Origin: Planotetraspora phitsanulokensis | GTDB taxonomy: Bacteria > Actinomycetota > Actinomycetes > Streptosporangiales > Streptosporangiaceae | DNA length: 64,000 bases | Reading direction: 5' to 3' | NCBI RefSeq assembly: GCF_016863295.1 | Contig: NZ_BOOP01000001.1 | Span: 496,001 to 560,000, forward strand | In this document: piece after piece, positions 8,267-16,145 of the stretch | How positions within the stretch are numbered: position 1 is the stretch's first letter | Layout: each line of letters opens with the position of its first letter | Notes under the pieces: model-generated | Told to the model about the DNA's origin: nothing | What the model saw: the letters and a program-made list of their open reading frames with translations, nothing else | Database searches by the model: none | Program-made: the position numbers and the translations under genes

Positions 8267-8863
8267 GTGAGTACGCAGCGGCGAGTGGTGATCGCGGAAG
8301 ACGAGGCACTGATCCGTCTCGACCTCAAGGAGATGCTCGAAGAGGACGGCTACGCCGTCGTCGGAGAGGCGGGCGACGGGGAGAGCGCGGTGAAGCTGGC
8401 CGTCGAGTTGCGGCCCGACCTCGTGATCCTCGACGTGAAGATGCCCGTCCTCGACGGGATCTCGGCCGCCGAGAGGATCGTCTCGGAGCGGATCGCGCCC
8501 TGCCTCATCCTGACCGCGTTCTCGCAGCGTGACCTGGTCGAGCGTGCCCGGGACGCGGGGGCCATGGCCTACCTGGTCAAGCCGTTCACCAAGGGCGACC
8601 TCGTTCCGGCGATCGAGATGGCGGTCAGCCGCCACGAGGAGATCTCGGCGCTGGAGAAGGAGGTCTCCACCCTCTCCGAGCGGCTGGAGACCCGCAAGCT
8701 GGTGGAGCGGGCGAAGGGCCTGCTCATGACCCGGCACGGATGGACCGAGCCGCAGGCGTTCCGATGGATCCAGAAGGCCTCCATGGACCGCCGGCTGAGC
8801 ATGCGCCAGGTGGCCCAGGCGGTGGTCGACGACGGCGCCGGAGAGTCCGATTCGACCGCGTGA
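8267..8863 (+). CDS. pdtaR: ANTAR-domain response regulator, PdtaR-like
   Basis: About 198 residues. The receiver domain carries acidic residues at the start (IAEDEALIRLD), the phospho-acceptor aspartate in DLVILDVKMP, and the conserved lysine in AYLVKPF. The C-terminal ANTAR domain (ERAKGLLMTRHGWTEPQAF and RLSMRQVAQAVV) binds tandem RNA hairpins to prevent transcription termination in this family. GTG at 8267 is preferred over TTG at 8261 because of the -10 spacing. Mycobacterial PdtaR works with the kinase PdtaS, which is not encoded here. The gene is divergent from the tRNA. Confidence 0.9.
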   Translation: MSTQRRVVIAEDEALIRLDLKEMLEEDGYAVVGEAGDGESAVKLAVELRPDLVILDVKMPVLDGISAAERIVSERIAPCLILTAFSQRDLVERARDAGAMAYLVKPFTKGDLVPAIEMAVSRHEEISALEKEVSTLSERLETRKLVERAKGLLMTRHGWTEPQAFRWIQKASMDRRLSMRQVAQAVVDDGAGESDSTA

Positions 8864-9052
8864 CGCCTTTGCCGTGAGTTGATTTCAGAGCTCAATGGGA
8901 TTCGAGTGCCACTTGAGGCGCATGTGACGAAATGCGCGGAGAGAGTGCACACCAGGCTCCTGGTCAGAAAGGTTCCCCTCCAAAGTTGAGGAGTTATTAC
9001 GACTCCGCAACCAAGTGTGGACAGTTCTGACGCATGCCTGGTCGGAGGTCCC

Positions 9053-9081
9053 TTGCGGTATGTACGTTTCCACCATTCGAT
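9053..9081 (+). promoter_or_regulatory. Possible promoter of the second binding-protein gene
   Basis: TTGCGG (9053-9058), 17-base spacer, TTCGAT (9076-9081), leaving a leader of about 47 bases. The preceding 200 bases contain several small inverted repeats (e.g. 6-bp arms GCGCAT/ATGCGC near 8920-8940 and ACCAGG/CCTGGT near 8950-8965) but no gene. Confidence 0.3.
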
Positions 9082-9134
9082 CGGGACCGGTCGGCGTTGC
9101 TGCCGTATCCCGGCCTGGATGAAGGAGATGCTTC

Positions 9135-10424
9135 ATGATCCGCATTGCCCCCCTTGGGCGCGTGCTGGCCGTCGCCGCGGCCGCCAGCCTCGCCCTGACG
9201 GCCTGTGGCGGTGGCGAGGAGACCGCCGCGCCGACGTCTTCGGCGCCCGCCTCCTCGGCGCCTGCTGCTGCCAAGGGAGACGGCGTTCTCACCGTTGGCA
9301 CGCTGCTGCCGCAGACCGGTTCGCTCGCCTTCCTCGGTCCGCCGGAGTTCGCGGGTGTCAAGCTGGCGGTTCAGGAGATCAACGCCGCCGGCGGCGTCCT
9401 CGGCAAGCCGGCCGTCGAGATCGACACCGACTCGGGTGACACTTCGACCAACATCGCCTCTCAGTCGGTTGACAAGCTGCTCCAGCAGAAGGCCGACGTC
9501 GTGGTCGGTGCGGCGTCGTCCTCGGTGTCGCTGTCGGTCATCGACAAGATCACCGGTGCCGGTGTGGTGCAGTTCTCGCCCGCCAACACCTCTGACCAGT
9601 TCACGACGTACAACGACAAGGGTCTGTACTTCCGTACTGCTCCGCCGGACGTGCTCCAGGGCCGCGTGCTCGGCGACCTCATCCTCGCCGACGGCAGCGA
9701 CAGCGTGGGCATCCTCGCCCTCCAGGACGCGTACGGCACCGGCCTCGCGGACAACGTCCAGAAGGCGGTCGAGGGCGGCGGCGGCCAGGTCGTCTCGAAG
9801 GTCATCTACGACCCGAAGGCGGCCGACTACTCCGCGGACGTCGCGAAGATCAAGGAAGCCAACCCCAAGGCCATCGCGCTGATCGGCTTCGACGAGACGA
9901 AGAAGATCGTGCCTGAGCTCGTCAAGCAGGGCCTGACCGCCGACAAGGTGAAGTGGTACTTCGTCGACGGCAACCTGTCGAACTACGGCACCGGCAAGGA
10001 CGGCTTCCCCAAGGGCACGTTGGACGGCGCGAAGGGCACCCAGCCCGGCGCCGAGGTCTCCGACGACTTCAAGGCGAAGCTCATGACGGCCGACCCGAGC
10101 CTGAAGGACTTCAACTACGGTCCCGAGTCCTACGACGCCACGATCCTGACCGCTCTCGCGGCGACCGCGGCCAAGAGCGACGCGGGCGCCGACATCGCGG
10201 CGAAGCTCACCGAGGTCTCCAGCGGCGGCGAGAAGTGCACGGACTTCAAGTCCTGCGCGGACCTGCTCGCGGCCGGCAAGGACATCGACTACGACGGTGT
10301 CTCGGGCCCGATCGAGTTCAACGCCGCGGGTGACCCGGCAGAGGCCACCATCGGCATCTACCAGTACGGCGCGGACAACACCAACAAGAACATCGCCTTC
10401 AACACCGGCAAGATCGACGGCTGA
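9135..10424 (+). CDS. livK: ABC transporter substrate-binding lipoprotein, branched-chain amino acid type (system 2)
   Basis: 429-residue solute-binding protein of the LivK family. Signal peptide with lipobox LTAC (Cys 24), then an Ala/Ser/Thr-rich linker to about residue 48, then the binding fold (LTVGTLLPQTGSLAFLGPPE). ATG at 9135 is preceded by AAGGAG. Codon usage is strongly biased, consistent with high expression. It is transcribed alone and converges with the minus-strand permease/ATPase genes at 11152-15244, which I infer are its partners because they lack a binding protein of their own. A strong hairpin terminator follows. Confidence 0.9.
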   Translation: MIRIAPLGRVLAVAAAASLALTACGGGEETAAPTSSAPASSAPAAAKGDGVLTVGTLLPQTGSLAFLGPPEFAGVKLAVQEINAAGGVLGKPAVEIDTDSGDTSTNIASQSVDKLLQQKADVVVGAASSSVSLSVIDKITGAGVVQFSPANTSDQFTTYNDKGLYFRTAPPDVLQGRVLGDLILADGSDSVGILALQDAYGTGLADNVQKAVEGGGGQVVSKVIYDPKAADYSADVAKIKEANPKAIALIGFDETKKIVPELVKQGLTADKVKWYFVDGNLSNYGTGKDGFPKGTLDGAKGTQPGAEVSDDFKAKLMTADPSLKDFNYGPESYDATILTALAATAAKSDAGADIAAKLTEVSSGGEKCTDFKSCADLLAAGKDIDYDGVSGPIEFNAAGDPAEATIGIYQYGADNTNKNIAFNTGKIDG

Positions 10425-10456
10425 CGCCGCCGACGGCACGGCTGTAGGCCAGCGAG

Positions 10457-10485
10457 GGGCCCGGTCCGCGAGGACCGGGCCCTTT
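10457..10485 (+). terminator. Hairpin terminator after binding protein 2
   Basis: Eleven-bp perfect stem (10457-10467 with 10472-10482), tetraloop GCGA, followed by TTT. It begins 32 bases after the stop codon. Confidence 0.85.
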
Positions 10486-10547
10486 CGCGTGTCACGGCGT
10501 CCCCGCCCGCCTCGGCCCGGCCCTGGCGCCTCGTACGGCAGGCGGGG

Positions 10548-11018
10548 TCAGGGCCTGGGGCAGGTCGAGGTGATGGCGTGGGAGGCCTGGCGATACTCGC
10601 GGAGCAGCGCGGGCCTCTGGGCGGGGTCGGTGGCGGCCGCGGACAGCGGCGTGCCGACCTCCTCGATCGTCGCGGCGGGTCCGGCCAGGGACGCGGGGAG
10701 ATGCGGGCCGTACATCGCGAGCGTGCCGCGCACGTAGCCGAAGCGGCCGCGCACGTCGCCGTCGTAACGCTGGGCGTCCTCCTGACCGGCGGGGAGCAGG
10801 GACAGCTCGAGGTAGCCGATCGCGGAGACCACCCGGGTGCATGCGTCGTCGCCGGGCTTGGCGCCGGTCACGTAGACGGCCTCATCCGTGGAGGTCCCAC
10901 CCGTGCCGGCCGGGGACGCGGACTCCGCCGAACTGTCGTGGGGGGTGCTCTGGCAGGCGGTCAGGGCGATCGTGAGCGCCGTGACGGCCAGCGCCGACCC
11001 CAGAGTGAATCGGGTCAT
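10548..11018 (-). CDS. Small lipoprotein of unknown function
   Basis: About 156 residues. Signal peptide ending in LTAC with the lipobox cysteine at residue 22, followed by a Ser/Gly/Thr-rich linker and a soluble region with two further cysteines (residue about 53 and near the C-terminus) that could form a disulphide. I recognise no family. ATG at 11018 is 7 bases downstream of CACAAT, suggesting its own leaderless transcript; ATG at 11027 is the alternative start. It is separated from the upstream liv operon by a strong terminator, so it is probably not part of it. Confidence 0.7.
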   Translation of the reverse strand: MTRFTLGSALAVTALTIALTACQSTPHDSSAESASPAGTGGTSTDEAVYVTGAKPGDDACTRVVSAIGYLELSLLPAGQEDAQRYDGDVRGRFGYVRGTLAMYGPHLPASLAGPAATIEEVGTPLSAAATDPAQRPALLREYRQASHAITSTCPRP

Positions 11019-11107
11019 GACGCCCATTGTGCTCGCCGCGTTTCACGGTCTCGCGGGCAAAAGGTCACAAGGTGGTAGCCGGCTGGCCGTGCCGTACCCG
11101 GACAACG

Positions 11108-11145
11108 CGAAGGGCCCCGGGCGGCGAACCGCCCGGGGCCCTTCG
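11108..11145 (-). terminator. Terminator of liv operon 2
   Basis: Perfect 17-bp stem (11108-11124 with 11129-11145) and CGAA loop, starting 6 bases after the livF stop on the minus strand. No U-tract. Confidence 0.85.
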
Positions 11146-11151
11146 TGACAC

Positions 11152-12039
11152 CTAGGCGCGCGCCAGCGTGCCGAGGTAGAGCTGGATGACCTTGGGGTCG
11201 TTGATGAGCTCGCGACCGCTGGCCATGTAGGCGTTGCGGCCCTGGTCGAGGACGTAACCCCGGTGGCAGATCTGCAGGCAGCGGCGTGCGTTCTGCTCCA
11301 CCATGATGATCGTCACGCCGGCCTTGTTGATCTGCTGGGCCTGGATGAAGACCAGGTCCTGCAGCTTGGGCGACAGGCCGGCCGACGGCTCGTCGAGCAG
11401 CAGGACCGACGGCTCGGTCATGAGCGCGCGGCCCATGGCGACCATCTGGCGCTCGCCGCCGGACAGTGAGCCGGCCCGCTGCTTGCGCCGCTCCTTGAGC
11501 GCGGGGAAGATCTCGCAGACGAACTCGAAGCGTTCCTTGAACTTGCCGGGCACCTGGAAGGCGCCCATCTCCAGGTTCTCCTCGATGGTGAGGCTGGGGA
11601 ACACGTTGTTGGTCTGCGGGACGTATCCCACGCCCCTGGCGACGAGCGAGTGGGCCTTGAGGTTGGTGATGTCCTCGCCGTTCAGCGTGACCGTGCCCGT
11701 GCGCACGTTCACCAGCCCGAACAGCGACTTGAGCAGCGTCGACTTCCCGGCTCCGTTGGGGCCGATGATGCCGATGAGCTCGCCCTTCTTCACGTACAGG
11801 TCGGCCCCGTTGAGGATGTTCACGCCGGGGATGTAGCCCGCGTACAGCTCGTCGGCGCGCAACACGGCGTCCTCCGCCCCGGCGAGGTGGTCGGAGCGGT
11901 CGGTGACGGCCGAGGAGCCGGCGACCTGCGCGGCGTCCTCGGTCTCCGGGGCGTCCTGCTCCGCGGCCCTCGCGGCCGGTACGGCTACCGCCTCGTCGCC
12001 GGCCTCGGCGCGCTCGGCGTTCGGCTCTGGCTCGGTCAT
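11152..12039 (-). CDS. livF: ABC transporter ATP-binding protein LivF with acidic N-terminal extension (system 2)
   Basis: 295 residues. The ATPase core starts near residue 58 (LRADELYAGYIPGVNIL); Walker A GPNGAGKST, signature LSGGERQ, Walker B VLLLDEPSAGLSP. The first 55 residues are Ala/Glu-rich and look disordered; system 1 LivF lacks them. The start overlaps the livG stop by 4 bases (ATGA), supporting the long form. It is the last gene of the livH-M-G-F operon. Confidence 0.9.
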   Translation of the reverse strand: MTEPEPNAERAEAGDEAVAVPAARAAEQDAPETEDAAQVAGSSAVTDRSDHLAGAEDAVLRADELYAGYIPGVNILNGADLYVKKGELIGIIGPNGAGKSTLLKSLFGLVNVRTGTVTLNGEDITNLKAHSLVARGVGYVPQTNNVFPSLTIEENLEMGAFQVPGKFKERFEFVCEIFPALKERRKQRAGSLSGGERQMVAMGRALMTEPSVLLLDEPSAGLSPKLQDLVFIQAQQINKAGVTIIMVEQNARRCLQICHRGYVLDQGRNAYMASGRELINDPKVIQLYLGTLARA

Positions 12040-12968
12040 GCCTTCTCCTCGATCTCGGCCTCGAGCTCGGCCTCGGCCTCCTGCAGCTGCTCCTCGGCCT
12101 CCTCGGCCGACATCGGCGCGTCGTGGTGGGCGCCGAGGTAGGCGTCGATGACCCGGCTGTCGGACATGATCGTGTCCGGCGGGCCCTCGGCGATGACCGC
12201 GCCCTGTGCCATGACGATGACCCAGTCGCTGATGTCGCGGACCATGTCCATGTCGTGCTCGACGAAGAGCACGGTCATGCCCTCCTCGCGCAGGTCCTTG
12301 ACGTGGCCGAGCAGGGACTGGGTCAGCGCCGGGTTCACGCCGGCCATGGGCTCGTCGAGCATGACGAGCTCGGGGCCGACCATGAGGGCCCGGGCCATCT
12401 CCAGGAGCTTGCGCTGGCCGCCCGACAGGGAGCCGGCGAAGTCGTCCCGCTTGGCCGCGAGCTTGAACCGCTCGAGGAGCTCCTCGGCGCGCTCGGTGAT
12501 CTCGTCTTCCTGGCCCCGCCAGCTGCCGGGGATCAGGGCGCGGAAGAAGTTCTCCCCGCGCTGGTTCTGCGCCCCGAGCCGCATGTTCTCCATGACGGTC
12601 AGCTTGGACAGGGCCTTGGTGAGCTGGAAGGTGCGCACCATGCCGCTGCGGGCCACCCGGTGGGCGGGTACGCCCTTCAGCTGCTTGCCGTTGAAGGACC
12701 AGGAGCCCTCGTCCGCGGTGTCGAACCCGGTGAGCTGGTTGAAGAACGTGGTCTTCCCCGCTCCGTTCGGCCCGATGAGCGCGGTGATCGAGCCACGCTG
12801 GATCTCGACGTGGTCGACGTCCACCGCGGTCAGGCCGCCGAACCTCCGTACGACCTTCTCGACGACGAGGATGGGGTCGGGCTTGGGGACGCCCGGCTCG
12901 GTTTCGATTCCCTCGAAGGCCGCGAGAGCGGCGGCCTTCTTGCTGGTCACGGTGGTGTCAGCGTGCAT
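12036..12968 (-). CDS. livG: ABC transporter ATP-binding protein LivG (system 2)
   Basis: 310 residues with a short N-terminal extension and an acidic, Glu/Ala-rich C-terminal tail (last 30 residues). Walker A GPNGAGKTT, signature LSGGQRK, Walker B LVMLDEPMAGVNP. The start overlaps the livM end by 11 bases. It should couple to LivH/LivM of the same operon. Confidence 0.9.
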   Translation of the reverse strand: MHADTTVTSKKAAALAAFEGIETEPGVPKPDPILVVEKVVRRFGGLTAVDVDHVEIQRGSITALIGPNGAGKTTFFNQLTGFDTADEGSWSFNGKQLKGVPAHRVARSGMVRTFQLTKALSKLTVMENMRLGAQNQRGENFFRALIPGSWRGQEDEITERAEELLERFKLAAKRDDFAGSLSGGQRKLLEMARALMVGPELVMLDEPMAGVNPALTQSLLGHVKDLREEGMTVLFVEHDMDMVRDISDWVIVMAQGAVIAEGPPDTIMSDSRVIDAYLGAHHDAPMSAEEAEEQLQEAEAELEAEIEEKA

Positions 12969-13947
12969 CGAGCGCCATCTCCCTCTTGTCGCCGAAGATG
13001 CCCTGGGGCCGGAAGATGAGCAGGAGCATCAGGCCGAGGCCGACCAGGATGAAGCGCACCGAACCGACCTGGGTGACGGTGACCGCCGTGCCGAAGACTC
13101 CGGCGCCGACGGCCTCGCTCAGCGTGTTGCCGACGAAGACCAGCAGCACCCAGAAGATCGCCGCGCCGACCACGGGGCTGAAGACCCGTGCCGCGCCGCC
13201 GAGGATCACGATCGTGTACGCGTAGAACGTGAACTCGGTGCCGAACAGGTCGGGCTGGATGGACGCCTGACCCAGGCCGAAGATGAAGCCGCCGAGGCAG
13301 CCGATGACGCCGCCGAGGACGAGCGCCTGCATCTTGTAGGAGAAGACGTTCTTGCCGAGGCTGCGCACGGCGTCCTCGTCTTCCCTGATGGCCTTCAGCA
13401 CGCGGCCCCACGGGCTCTTCATCAGCAGGTAGACGAGCGCGCAGGACAGCGCGATCAGGACCCAGCCGACCGTCAGGACCCAGGTGGTCCGCTCGTTGAA
13501 CGAGATCGGGCCGATGCCGTACGTCCCGGGGGCGAAGGGGTTCATGGCGTAGAAGTCGCCGGAGAAGTTCTGCCGCCCGTCGGAGCCGCCGAAGACGTCC
13601 TTGAACGCCACCGACCGGAAGACGAGCCGGACGATCTCCGCCGCCGCGATGGTCACGATGGCGAGGTAGTCGGCCCGCAGCCGGAGGGTGGGGATGCCCA
13701 GGAGGAAGGCGAGGACCACCGTGGCCGCGAGACCAACGGCGATGCCGAGCCAGAACGACAGGCCGAACGTCGAGACGATGACGGCCAGGCCGTACGCGGC
13801 GACGCCGAGGAAGGCCGCCTGGCCGAAGTTGAGCAGTCCGGCGTAGCCGAACTGGATGTTGACGCCGATCGCGGCGAGCGCGTAGACGACGGTCTCCAGG
13901 CCGATCGAGGCCTTGACCGTGGTCACGAAGATGGTGTTCCAGTCCAC
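12958..13947 (-). CDS. livM: Branched-chain amino acid type ABC transporter permease LivM (system 2)
   Basis: 329 residues, about nine to ten hydrophobic segments; the conserved region FGYAGLLNFGQAAFLGVAAYG begins near residue 33. Start GTG at 13947 with GGAG seven bases upstream, 13 bases after the livH stop. The extended extracellular loop around residues 115-150 includes FGGSDGRQNFSGDFYAMNPF, a common actinobacterial feature as far as I recall. Confidence 0.9.
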   Translation of the reverse strand: MDWNTIFVTTVKASIGLETVVYALAAIGVNIQFGYAGLLNFGQAAFLGVAAYGLAVIVSTFGLSFWLGIAVGLAATVVLAFLLGIPTLRLRADYLAIVTIAAAEIVRLVFRSVAFKDVFGGSDGRQNFSGDFYAMNPFAPGTYGIGPISFNERTTWVLTVGWVLIALSCALVYLLMKSPWGRVLKAIREDEDAVRSLGKNVFSYKMQALVLGGVIGCLGGFIFGLGQASIQPDLFGTEFTFYAYTIVILGGAARVFSPVVGAAIFWVLLVFVGNTLSEAVGAGVFGTAVTVTQVGSVRFILVGLGLMLLLIFRPQGIFGDKREMALDAR

Positions 13948-13960
13948 GTGTGGTCTCCGA

Positions 13961-15244
13961 TCAGCCGATGCGCTCGCGGCGGCCGAGGATGCCCTGCGGC
14001 CTGAAGAGCATGACGAGGATGAGCACCAGCAGCGCGCCGACGGTCTTCAGCTCCGTCGGCACCACGAGGGTGGACAGCTGGATGAACAGGCCGACGACGA
14101 GCGAGCCGACGAGTGCGCCGAACGCGGTGCCGAGGCCGCCGAGGGTGACGCCCGCGAAGACGAGCAGCAGGATCTGGAAGCCCATCTGGAAGTTGATGTT
14201 CTGGGCGAGGCCCAGCATGACGCCCGCGAGTGCGGCGACGGCGCCGCCGACGGTCCAGATGATCCGGATGACGCGCTCGACGTTGATGCCGGAGGACGCG
14301 GCGAGCGCGGGGTTGTCGGCGACCGCGCGGGCCGCCTTGCCGGTGCGGGTCTTGAGCAGGGCCAGGCCGACGATCACCAGGACGGCGAGCTCGATGGCCA
14401 TCGCGATGAAGTTCTTGGGCGCAGCCGAGATCGGTCCGACCTGGACGCCCGGCTGGGCGTTGTAGTCGGCGAAGGGCCTGCTCTCCCCGCCGAAGAAGAA
14501 CAGGAAGACGTAGCGCAGGAACAGGGCGAGGCCGATCGAGATGATCATCATCGCGACGAGGCTGCTGCCGCGTTTGCGCAGCTGTCCCCAGAAGAAGCGA
14601 TCCTGCAGATAGCCGAGGCCGCCGCCGATCGCGACCGCGATCACCGCGGCCAGGATGAGCGGGACGCCGAGGGTGGCGTTGAACAGGTAGGCCGCCATGG
14701 CGCCCAGGGTGAGCAACTCACCGTGCGCGAAGTTCGTCAGGCCGGTGGTGCCGAAGACGAGGGACAGGCCCATCGCCGCGAGCGCGATGATGAGGCCGAG
14801 GTTGAAGCCCTCGAAGGTCAGCTGGGCGACACGGTCCCAGAACGAGGAGGACGTTTCGCCAGAGGTGTTCCCGCTGCCCTGCTGTCCGGCGGGTGCGAGG
14901 GCGAACAGCACGTTGCGCTGGTTCCCCTCGTACACCTGGACGTCGAGCGTGCCCTTGTCCTTGAACTTGAGCGCGACCCCCGAGGGAAGCGTCGTCTGGT
15001 CGAGGGTGACCTTGAACTTACCGGCCTTCGGGACGGGGACCTCCCACGTGCCGTCGGCCCCTGTGGTGACCGCGGCGACAGGGCTGCCGTCCTCGGCCAC
15101 CACGCTGATCTTGACGCCGTTCACCGGCTGGCCTTGGTTTTGGAGTGTGCCCTTCAGCGCCTCCCCTTCCGCCCATGCGGGGGAGGCGAGGAGAAGAACG
15201 AGTCCGCCCAGGAAGGCCGTGAACGCGATCACGGCTCTGCGCAA
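13961..15244 (-). CDS. livH: LivH permease with secreted N-terminal Ig-like/carboxypeptidase-regulatory-like domain (system 2)
   Basis: About 427 residues. A signal-like hydrophobic segment (RRAVIAFTAFLGGLVLLLASPAWA) precedes a domain of about 95 residues resembling a carboxypeptidase-regulatory or Ig-like beta-sandwich (GQPVNGVKISVVAEDGSPV, TGADGTWEVPVPKAG). The standard LivH membrane core follows from about residue 145 (FWDRVAQLTFEGFNLGLIIALAAMG). TTG at 15244 is preferred because GAGGGAG lies five bases upstream; an in-frame ATG at 15268 lacks a clear site. The extra domain should face outward, where it could dock the binding protein (inference). Confidence 0.88.
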   Translation of the reverse strand: MRRAVIAFTAFLGGLVLLLASPAWAEGEALKGTLQNQGQPVNGVKISVVAEDGSPVAAVTTGADGTWEVPVPKAGKFKVTLDQTTLPSGVALKFKDKGTLDVQVYEGNQRNVLFALAPAGQQGSGNTSGETSSSFWDRVAQLTFEGFNLGLIIALAAMGLSLVFGTTGLTNFAHGELLTLGAMAAYLFNATLGVPLILAAVIAVAIGGGLGYLQDRFFWGQLRKRGSSLVAMMIISIGLALFLRYVFLFFFGGESRPFADYNAQPGVQVGPISAAPKNFIAMAIELAVLVIVGLALLKTRTGKAARAVADNPALAASSGINVERVIRIIWTVGGAVAALAGVMLGLAQNINFQMGFQILLLVFAGVTLGGLGTAFGALVGSLVVGLFIQLSTLVVPTELKTVGALLVLILVMLFRPQGILGRRERIG

Positions 15245-15465
15245 TGGTGCTCCCTCTATTTGGGTCATGGCGGGGGGGTCGCCCCTCCATTCCGAACACG
15301 CAACAATCGCCTCGGGTCGACGACGTTGTGGCGGAGCATAAGCCCGAGTCGCCCGGTTCGGGGTTGTTCGTCACCAATCGGTGACCATGGTGTGTCACTC
15401 GCGTGAGAATGGCTTCCCAGGTCAGAACCGATTTGCCAGAGAGATCCTCTATTGAACGGCTGCGG

Positions 15466-15556
15466 AAAAAACAGTGAGCCCGTGGCTGACCTTTGGGACC
15501 GTGCAGAGCTTCCCCGGCTCTGCACGTTGTCTACTCGGTCTTCCACGGGCTCAGGG
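15466..15556 (-). ncRNA. Candidate structured small RNA with intrinsic terminator
   Basis: On the minus strand a three-tier hairpin: 11-bp outer helix (15543-15553 with 15475-15485), 2x2 internal loop, 4-bp helix GACC/GGTC (15537-15540 with 15488-15491), asymmetric internal loop, 10-bp inner helix (15517-15526 with 15500-15509), 7-base loop CGGGGAA. Three bases after the outer helix there is a run of six T (15466-15471), which is rare in this GC-rich window. Upstream are TTGCAC and TACCGT spaced by 18 bases, predicting a start at about 15556, just before the outer helix. The parts together look like a self-contained sRNA gene of about 90 nt. The alternative is a terminator for the thioesterase transcript or an attenuator for livH. 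Confidence 0.55.
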
Positions 15557-15562
15557 GCCACA

Positions 15563-15592
15563 ACGGTAGCGACCGGAGAGGGCCGCGTGCAA
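15563..15592 (-). promoter_or_regulatory. Promoter of the candidate sRNA
   Basis: Minus strand: TTGCAC (15592-15587), 18-base spacer, TACCGT (15568-15563). The predicted transcript start falls 2-3 bases before the outer helix of the hairpin. Confidence 0.45.
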
Positions 15593-15666
15593 AGAGAGTC
15601 GTAAGCTCATCCGTTTTGCGGCGATATGTCAGTGTGCCGTCGGCGTGTCGCCGACCCGTGCGGATT

Positions 15667-16083
15667 TCAGGCGTCGCGAAGCATGCAGGTGAGGCGCGAG
15701 GTGCAGATCCGCCGGCCCTGCTCGTCGGTGATCTCGATCTCGTACGTCGCGAGGGTGCGCCCGCCGTGCGTCCGGGTGGCGACCCCGGTCACGTGCCCGG
15801 AGGTGGCCGAGCGGTGATGCGTGGCGTTGATCTCGATGCCCACCGCGATCCTGCCCTCGCCGGCGTGCAGGGCGGCTCCCGTGGACCCCAGCGTCTCGGC
15901 GAGCACGACCGAGGCGCCGCCGTGCAGCAGGCCGTACGGCTGGGTGTTGCCCGCGACGGGCATGCGGCCGACGACCCGCTCCGGGCTCGCCTCGAGGATC
16001 TCGATGCCCATGCGCGCCGGCAGGTGGCTTTTGCCGGCCTCGTTCACGGCTGCGAGGAACTCGTCGGGGTTGGTCAAGGTCAA
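15667..16083 (-). CDS. Hotdog-fold acyl-CoA thioesterase (PaaI / DHNA-CoA type)
   Basis: 138 residues, the usual length for a single hotdog domain. The motif QPYGLLHGGASVVLAETLGS carries the HGG turn and the downstream catalytic acid/helix of PaaI-type thioesterases. Start TTG at 16083 with AGGAGGG six bases upstream. It hydrolyses acyl- or aryl-CoA thioesters in the cytoplasm; the substrate cannot be told from sequence. Divergent from polA with 62 bases between. Confidence 0.85.
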   Translation of the reverse strand: MTLTNPDEFLAAVNEAGKSHLPARMGIEILEASPERVVGRMPVAGNTQPYGLLHGGASVVLAETLGSTGAALHAGEGRIAVGIEINATHHRSATSGHVTGVATRTHGGRTLATYEIEITDEQGRRICTSRLTCMLRDA

Positions 16084-16133
16084 AGGGATCCCTCCTGTGG
16101 GAAGAGCCCGGGATTCATGTCGTAGACGGAGAC

Positions 16134-16139
16134 TAGGCT
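16134..16139 (+). promoter_or_regulatory. -10 element, leaderless layout, of polA
   Basis: TAGGCT, then 6 bases, then GTG at 16146. No Shine-Dalgarno sequence is present. Confidence 0.5.
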
Positions 16140-16145
16140 GCGGTT

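Larger units (their letters stand above)
15245..15666. other. 422-base region without protein gene, upstream of livH
   Basis: Between the thioesterase stop and the livH start on the minus strand. It holds the candidate sRNA gene with its promoter-like sequence (15466-15592). The 220 bases nearest livH contain no clear sigma-70 promoter that I can place. A 98-codon open frame across it (15265-15561 minus) has no protein-like features. Confidence 0.6.

Noticed and set aside
15466-15556. SRP (4.5S) RNA or 6C RNA identity for the hairpin RNA
   Set aside because: The apical loop lacks the GGAA tetraloop and symmetric AGCAGC loop of SRP RNA, and there are no C-rich paired loops as in 6C RNA.
15265-15561. 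98-codon minus-strand frame overlapping the livH start by 4 bases
   Set aside because: The ATGA-like overlap is tempting, but the sequence has no family-like features and is fully contained in the predicted hairpin RNA and leader.
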